Source: an uncultured Burkholderiaceae bacterium (GTDB lineage Bacteria > Pseudomonadota > Gammaproteobacteria > Burkholderiales > Burkholderiaceae). From it: a stretch of 36,354 nt of DNA. This document shows, piece by piece, positions 32,773 to 36,354 of the stretch. Each line of letters opens with the position of its first letter. Within the stretch, counting starts at the first letter, position 1. Both the position numbers and the translations under genes were made by a program. The DNA is taken from the NCBI GenBank assembly GCA_937871985.1, contig CALMPB010000469.1, positions 1 to 36,354 of the forward strand, given 5' to 3'. The notes under the pieces are model-generated. The model saw only the letters and a list, made by a program, of their open reading frames with translations. It was not told the origin of the DNA and ran no database searches.

Positions 32773-33967
32773 CTTCGGCGCGCAACCGCCTATAGACCAA
32801 GCCCCTCGAAACCCCCAGCATCCTGGCCGCTGCCGCGATGTTTCCGCCGGTTTCTTTCAGGGCTTTGCGTATCAGATCCGTATCGGCTTCCCGAAGGCTG
32901 AAGGGCCGGTCTTCGGATAGGGAAGCGGCGTCGGCCGGCGGCCGATCGCCCCCGCCGGCGACACGCTCGGGATCGGGCGCCGTGTTGTCTTCCGACACCG
33001 CCCGCACTTCGCCCAAGGCCGATCCGAAAAGTTTTCCGTAGCCGTCCCTGGCGGTTATTTCCACTTGCACGTACATCAACAACCCCGTCGGCAGCCTGCG
33101 CGCGACGGGCCCGGACAGCGAGACAAGCTCGCGAAGCCCGCATCCCAGAAGAGACTCGACATCGTCATGGGTATCTTCGGTGATGGTATCGGCCAACCCC
33201 AGAAAGCGCGAAGCAACCGCGTTCCTCCAGACCACGTTACCGGCAAAATCAACGCCTATCAGGCCCGACATCGGCGTGTCCAGCAGGGACGGCGAAATCT
33301 GCATGCGAACCACGACCAGCTCGCGGGACTGCGCTATCAGCAGCCTGTTTTCGACCGAGGCCGCAAAGACGCCCACCACCGAAGCCGCATCGAAGGTAAA
33401 GGCCTTTTCCTCGCTGGATATATCCAGGATGCCGGCCAGCTTCCCGTGAATGTCGCGTATTGGCGCAGCGGCGCAATGCATCGTATTGCTTGTGTCGAAA
33501 AAATGCTCCGGCCCCAGGACACTGATTTTCCGGCCTGTACGCGCCACGATACCGGGAGCGGTCGTTCCCACGGCCTCCTCCGAAAGATTGACGCCCAGGC
33601 GAGTAGACAAGGGAATGATCTTCTCGTGGCACCGTCCCACGCAGGCGGATCCAATAATCACCCCTGAAGAATCCATCAGCATGGCCGCACAGTTTGTCGC
33701 CCCCAATGCCGCTTCGATCAACGGCGCTTCACGGTTCCACGACTCCAGCAAAAAATGGCTTCTTTGCATGGCTAATTGCACCCGGCTTTGCGAAACCTGC
33801 AGAAACTCCATGGCATTGCGAGGGTTCTGGTGAGCCCGCAGACAGCGTGTCCATGACTGGAATATTGCCTCGTTCACCACTCCCGAAGGAGGCTGGCCGT
33901 CTTCAAAATATTTTTGGCGCGCACGCGTGACGCGATCGGAGTGCGTGGAGAAAAAAGGCGAATGCAT
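32750..33967 (-). CDS. AcoR-like regulator: GAF domain plus Fis-type HTH, AAA+ domain absent
   Basis: A 405-residue regulator. Residues 10-70 are the conserved N-terminal block of AcoR-type proteins (RARQKYFEDGQPPSGVVNEAIFQSWTRC). About 75-205 is a GAF sensor domain (GVNLSEEAVGTTAPGIVARTG; HFFDTSNTMHCAAAPIRDIHGKLAGILDIS). About 230-300 looks PAS-like (SGLIGVDFAGNVVWRNAVASRFLG). The C-terminus is a Fis-type helix-turn-helix (DLIRKALKETGGNIAAAARMLGVSRGLVYRRL). The sigma-54 AAA+ ATPase expected between them (GAFTGA, Walker A) is missing, so it should act as an ordinary activator or repressor. Start ATG 33967 fits the family; ATG 34048 has a better ribosome site (AGGAAG) but adds an Arg/Leu/Pro-rich stretch. 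Confidence 0.88.
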   Translation of the reverse strand: MHSPFFSTHSDRVTRARQKYFEDGQPPSGVVNEAIFQSWTRCLRAHQNPRNAMEFLQVSQSRVQLAMQRSHFLLESWNREAPLIEAALGATNCAAMLMDSSGVIIGSACVGRCHEKIIPLSTRLGVNLSEEAVGTTAPGIVARTGRKISVLGPEHFFDTSNTMHCAAAPIRDIHGKLAGILDISSEEKAFTFDAASVVGVFAASVENRLLIAQSRELVVVRMQISPSLLDTPMSGLIGVDFAGNVVWRNAVASRFLGLADTITEDTHDDVESLLGCGLRELVSLSGPVARRLPTGLLMYVQVEITARDGYGKLFGSALGEVRAVSEDNTAPDPERVAGGGDRPPADAASLSEDRPFSLREADTDLIRKALKETGGNIAAAARMLGVSRGLVYRRLRAEEKAPRPD

Positions 33968-34208
33968 GGGCTTGTCTCTTGGTTGGCGAGGCTGCAAAGG
34001 CCAAGATAGCCGCAACGCGCGCCTGAGAGCCAGAGCGCTTGTCCGCATTGGGCTTCCTGTAAGACTTTCAATTTTTAATCCCGACGCAAAAAAAGTAAAT
34101 AGATAATCAACGGGCCGTTGCGCGGCGCACGCCGAAAGTCGCTCTTTTCATGGAGGTCCATCCTTTCCCGCAGACTGTCCGCCTCGCACATTGTTGCCGC
34201 CCGCGTTC

Positions 34209-34787
34209 CTAGCCCTCCTCGTAGGCGAAAATCATCTGGCACAGAAAATCGATTTCCTCCGTCGAGCCGAGCTTGCCGTCGTGCAAATGGTAATTGAGCG
34301 CATAGCCATCGAACGCCATCAACAGAAACGTCGCGATGGCTTTATGCTGGGCCCGCTTCAAACCGGGCAGGCAGCCCGCCAGCATCTTGCTCAGGCTTTG
34401 CTCTATGGAAATGCGCAGGCTCGAATCGTATTTTTCCTTTGTGCCTTTGGCCGAGAGCGCCTCGATCAGGTTGTTGCAAAACCCGTTGTCCGCAGCCGGG
34501 AATTCCAGCCACATGCTCAGGAATATTTGCTTCAGTTTTTCCTGGGGCGTCGCGCAGGCCTTCAGCGACGCCTTCAATCCTTCCAGGCGCTCCGCGAACC
34601 ACTTTTCGTAGATGCAACTGAGGATGTCCAGTTTCGAGCCGAAATAAACGTAGATATTGGCCGGCGACACCCCCGCCCGCTTGGCGATCTGGGGAATGCG
34701 CGTGCCCGAATAGCCATGCTCCATGAACAGCTCGTAGGCCGCCTGCGTGATGGCTTGCTCGACCTCGACCTTCTTGACTTGAACCAC
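34209..34787 (-). CDS. TetR-family transcriptional regulator
   Basis: A 192-residue regulator. The TetR helix-turn-helix is at residues 8-55 (AITQAAYELFMEHGYSGTRIPQIAKRAGVSPANIYVYFGSKLDILSCIYE). The C-terminal ligand-binding helices follow (LKQIFLSMWLEFPAADNGFCNNLIEAL; AIATFLLMAFDGYALNYHLHDG). The start is a GTG at 34787, chosen because AAGGAG lies 5 bases upstream; in-frame ATG codons further up lack a ribosome site and would place 20 or more non-family residues before the helix-turn-helix. It is divergent from the NicX-like dioxygenase gene and most likely represses it. The ligand may be the aromatic substrate. Confidence 0.92.
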   Translation of the reverse strand: MVQVKKVEVEQAITQAAYELFMEHGYSGTRIPQIAKRAGVSPANIYVYFGSKLDILSCIYEKWFAERLEGLKASLKACATPQEKLKQIFLSMWLEFPAADNGFCNNLIEALSAKGTKEKYDSSLRISIEQSLSKMLAGCLPGLKRAQHKAIATFLLMAFDGYALNYHLHDGKLGSTEEIDFLCQMIFAYEEG

Positions 34788-35185
34788 GATGACTCCTTGC
34801 TGGTGTGCTGTTTGGTTAGTTCGGGTATTTAAATTCGGATGCATGGGCTTGTCAGGCAAGGCGCCAACCGCAGGGATAGCCGTAGCTATCCCGAGAATTG
34901 GCAACGCCGCATGGCAAGTTCAGGCGCCGAAGTTAAGTATGCGGATTAGCCGAACAGCACACTAAGGCTCCACTACCTGCAGCTCAGCAAACCGGCTGGA
35001 TCAATGAACCGGCCCGGCTCGCACAACGGCCTGATCATCAAAAACAATCCGTTGGCATACAACAGGGTAAACCACGATATGACGCGCTTGTTCAATTATG
35101 CATAATAAAAACGAACATAATTCGTTATTGGAAAAATCGCACTTCGGCGCCTTCGCCATCAACCACGCAAAGAGAGCTAACCGCC
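34788..35185. promoter_or_regulatory. 400-bp divergent regulatory region, tetR / nicX-like
   Basis: No gene is apparent. An AT-rich core near 35091-35130 contains ATTATG-CATAAT (35095-35106, perfect 12-bp palindrome) and AACGAA-CATAA-TTCGTT (35110-35126, 6-base arms). Both include CATAAT -10-like hexamers and are good candidates for a TetR operator overlapping the promoters. A separate hairpin GGGATAGC-CGTA-GCTATCCC (34873-34892) has no T-run and no evident role. The rest holds nothing I can name. Confidence 0.45.
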
Positions 35186-36265
35186 ATGACACCATCGGAT
35201 CTCAGAACACGGCTCACCAACCCCGGCAAGCTGCCGGGATTGTTCAAAAAGCAATTTGAACTCTGCCGGATCGGGCCTGGGCAAACCATCGCCATCGTCA
35301 GCGACCTCGGTACGCGCAACGAGTACATCGAGGCGGCGTTCGCGGCCGCCGACATGCTCGGCGCCGATATCTATGAAATGCGGGTCAACGCCATCCCCGG
35401 CTGGGCCAATGTGGGCGTGCCCACCATCGGCCAGTGCAAGGGCACCCTGGAGGCGCTCAAGGCGTGCGACATGATCCTGATCTTCCACGTCCCGCTGTTT
35501 GCAAGCTGGCTCAAAGAGGTCATGAACTGCGGCGTGCGCGTGCAGATGATCATCGACGCGCCCGACGACCTTTTCGCCCTGCAGGCTCCGCCGGGCCTGA
35601 AGGAAGCGGTCATGTACGCGCACCGCCTTTACGAAAAGACCCGGAACGTCCGCGTCACCAGCAAGGCCGGCACCGACCTCACCTACTCCTGCGGCGAATA
35701 TCCCGTCATGAGCCAGTACGGGTTTGCCGACGAGCCCGGCCATTTCGACCACTGGGGCGTGGGCCTGATCCACACGTTTCCCAACGAAGGCAGCGCCAAC
35801 GGCCGGGTCGTCGTGCAGCCGGGCGACATCGTCATCCTGCCCTATTGCCGCTATGTCCAGGACGAAATCGTCATTGAAGTCGCGGACGGCCACATCCAGT
35901 CCATCGAAGGCGGTCTGGACGCCGCCCTGATGCGCGAATGGCTGGCCGACGGCAAAGCGCACGACGACGACAAAGACCCCTATGCTATTTCGCATTTGGG
36001 CTGGGGCATGAACCCGCAATGCCGCTGGGATTCGATCGCCCTGTATGGAGACGGCCCCGAACGCAGCCGCGCCGCGTCCCGCTGCTTTCCCGGCAATTTC
36101 CTGTTTTCCACCGGACCCAATACCCAGGGCGGCGGCAAGCGCACGACCCGTGGGCACTACGACCTGCCCATGCGCAACTGCTCCATCGACCTGGACGGCA
36201 ACCGGGTGGTCGAGGAAGGCCGGCTGATCGACCCCAAGATGATCGTCCCGCGCGAGGTTCGATGA
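35186..36265 (+). CDS. NicX-like 2,5-dihydroxypyridine 5,6-dioxygenase family protein
   Basis: A 359-residue protein of the NicX family (M29-peptidase-like fold, Fe(II) extradiol-type oxygenases). Comparison by eye with Pseudomonas NicX shows long shared blocks: SKAGTDLTYSCGEYPVMSQYGFADEPGHFDHWG, AISHLGWGMNPQCRW, GNFLFSTGPNT-GGKR and GHYDLPMRNCSI. The iron ligands of NicX correspond here to His270, His324 and Asp326. NicX opens the ring of 2,5-dihydroxypyridine in nicotinate and nicotine degradation. The N-terminal third is divergent, so a different hydroxylated N-heterocycle or aromatic is possible. It is first gene of an operon divergent from tetR, and overlaps the next gene by 4 bases. Confidence 0.85.
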   Translation: MTPSDLRTRLTNPGKLPGLFKKQFELCRIGPGQTIAIVSDLGTRNEYIEAAFAAADMLGADIYEMRVNAIPGWANVGVPTIGQCKGTLEALKACDMILIFHVPLFASWLKEVMNCGVRVQMIIDAPDDLFALQAPPGLKEAVMYAHRLYEKTRNVRVTSKAGTDLTYSCGEYPVMSQYGFADEPGHFDHWGVGLIHTFPNEGSANGRVVVQPGDIVILPYCRYVQDEIVIEVADGHIQSIEGGLDAALMREWLADGKAHDDDKDPYAISHLGWGMNPQCRWDSIALYGDGPERSRAASRCFPGNFLFSTGPNTQGGGKRTTRGHYDLPMRNCSIDLDGNRVVEEGRLIDPKMIVPREVR

Positions 36266-36354
36266 CCATGAAGATCGACGCCTACCCCGCCCAGGAACCG
36301 CACTCGGAAGGCATGGCCGCCTATCACCGGCACTTGATGGCGCTGGCCGAAGGC
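36262..36354 (+). CDS. Start of a gene overlapping the nicX-like gene, truncated by window edge
   Basis: The ATG at 36262 overlaps the preceding stop (ATGA), with GAGG just upstream; an ATG at 36268 is an alternative. Thirty-one residues are visible (MTMKIDAYPAQEPHSEGMAA, then YHRHLMALAEG). This is too short to assign a family. By operon logic it is probably the next catabolic enzyme, for example an amidase or hydrolase. Confidence 0.6.
   Translation, partial: MTMKIDAYPAQEPHSEGMAAYHRHLMALAEG

Noticed and set aside
33962..34853. A 15-base direct repeat, ATGCATGGGCTTGTC, at 33962-33976 and 34839-34853, near the starts of both the AcoR-like and tetR genes.
   Set aside because: A match of this length is about what chance gives for one pair in a 36-kb window, and the tetR start is better placed at GTG 34787 downstream of it.
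1..36354. Mobile elements, tRNA or rRNA genes and CRISPR arrays.
   Set aside because: None seen: no transposase or integrase, no regular repeat-spacer pattern, no tRNA-like cloverleaf or rRNA sequence was recognised by eye.

Overview
The window is GC-rich, densely packed chromosomal DNA from a metabolically versatile betaproteobacterium. Gene content and protein style (AcoR-, LysR- and TetR-linked aromatic catabolism, a NicX-like dioxygenase, an E. coli-type IlvD) suggest Alcaligenaceae (Bordetella/Achromobacter/Pusillimonas-like). That assignment is an inference; no rRNA or marker gene is present. I saw no tRNA, rRNA, insertion sequence or CRISPR array.

Layout. 1-3.7 kb: a truncated LysR regulator divergent from a short-chain dehydrogenase, then osmC, alkB and a low-GC higBA toxin-antitoxin pair. 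3.7-10.7 kb: an aromatic catabolic unit. A BenM/CatM-like LysR gene diverges from an intradiol ring-cleavage dioxygenase, which is followed by the lower meta-cleavage enzymes (dmpE, dmpH, dmpF, dmpG) and an orphan aromatic/branched-chain-type substrate-binding protein. 10.7-12.5 kb: a Rieske oxygenase and a MarR regulator behind a 20-bp palindrome. 12.8-13.3 kb: two small proteins of unknown function.

13.5-21.1 kb: a minus-strand cluster in the order MFS permease, pyrK, pyrD (class 1B), M20 carbamoyl-amino-acid hydrolase, aspA, pyrE, XRE regulator. Read together it looks like an orotate uptake and catabolism operon: orotate to dihydroorotate to N-carbamoylaspartate to aspartate to fumarate. 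PyrE would be a salvage branch. Dihydroorotase is the only step not encoded here.

21.3-26.5 kb: an MFS exporter and an aldo/keto reductase, divergent from an aromatic-aldehyde dehydrogenase and another MFS permease. 26.5-30.2 kb: two dihydroxy-acid dehydratases of different subfamilies in tandem. 30.6-34.0 kb: a PsiF-repeat periplasmic protein, a second aromatic-aldehyde dehydrogenase and an AcoR-like regulator that lacks the AAA+ domain. 34.2-36.4 kb: a TetR regulator divergent from a NicX-like ring-cleavage dioxygenase and the start of one more gene that runs off the window.

The two most interesting systems are these. (1) An intradiol dioxygenase is wired to the meta-cleavage lower pathway. 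This is chemically coherent if the substrate is pyrogallol, because intradiol cleavage of pyrogallol gives 2-hydroxymuconate, the enol of 4-oxalocrotonate. (2) The reductive orotate-degradation operon.
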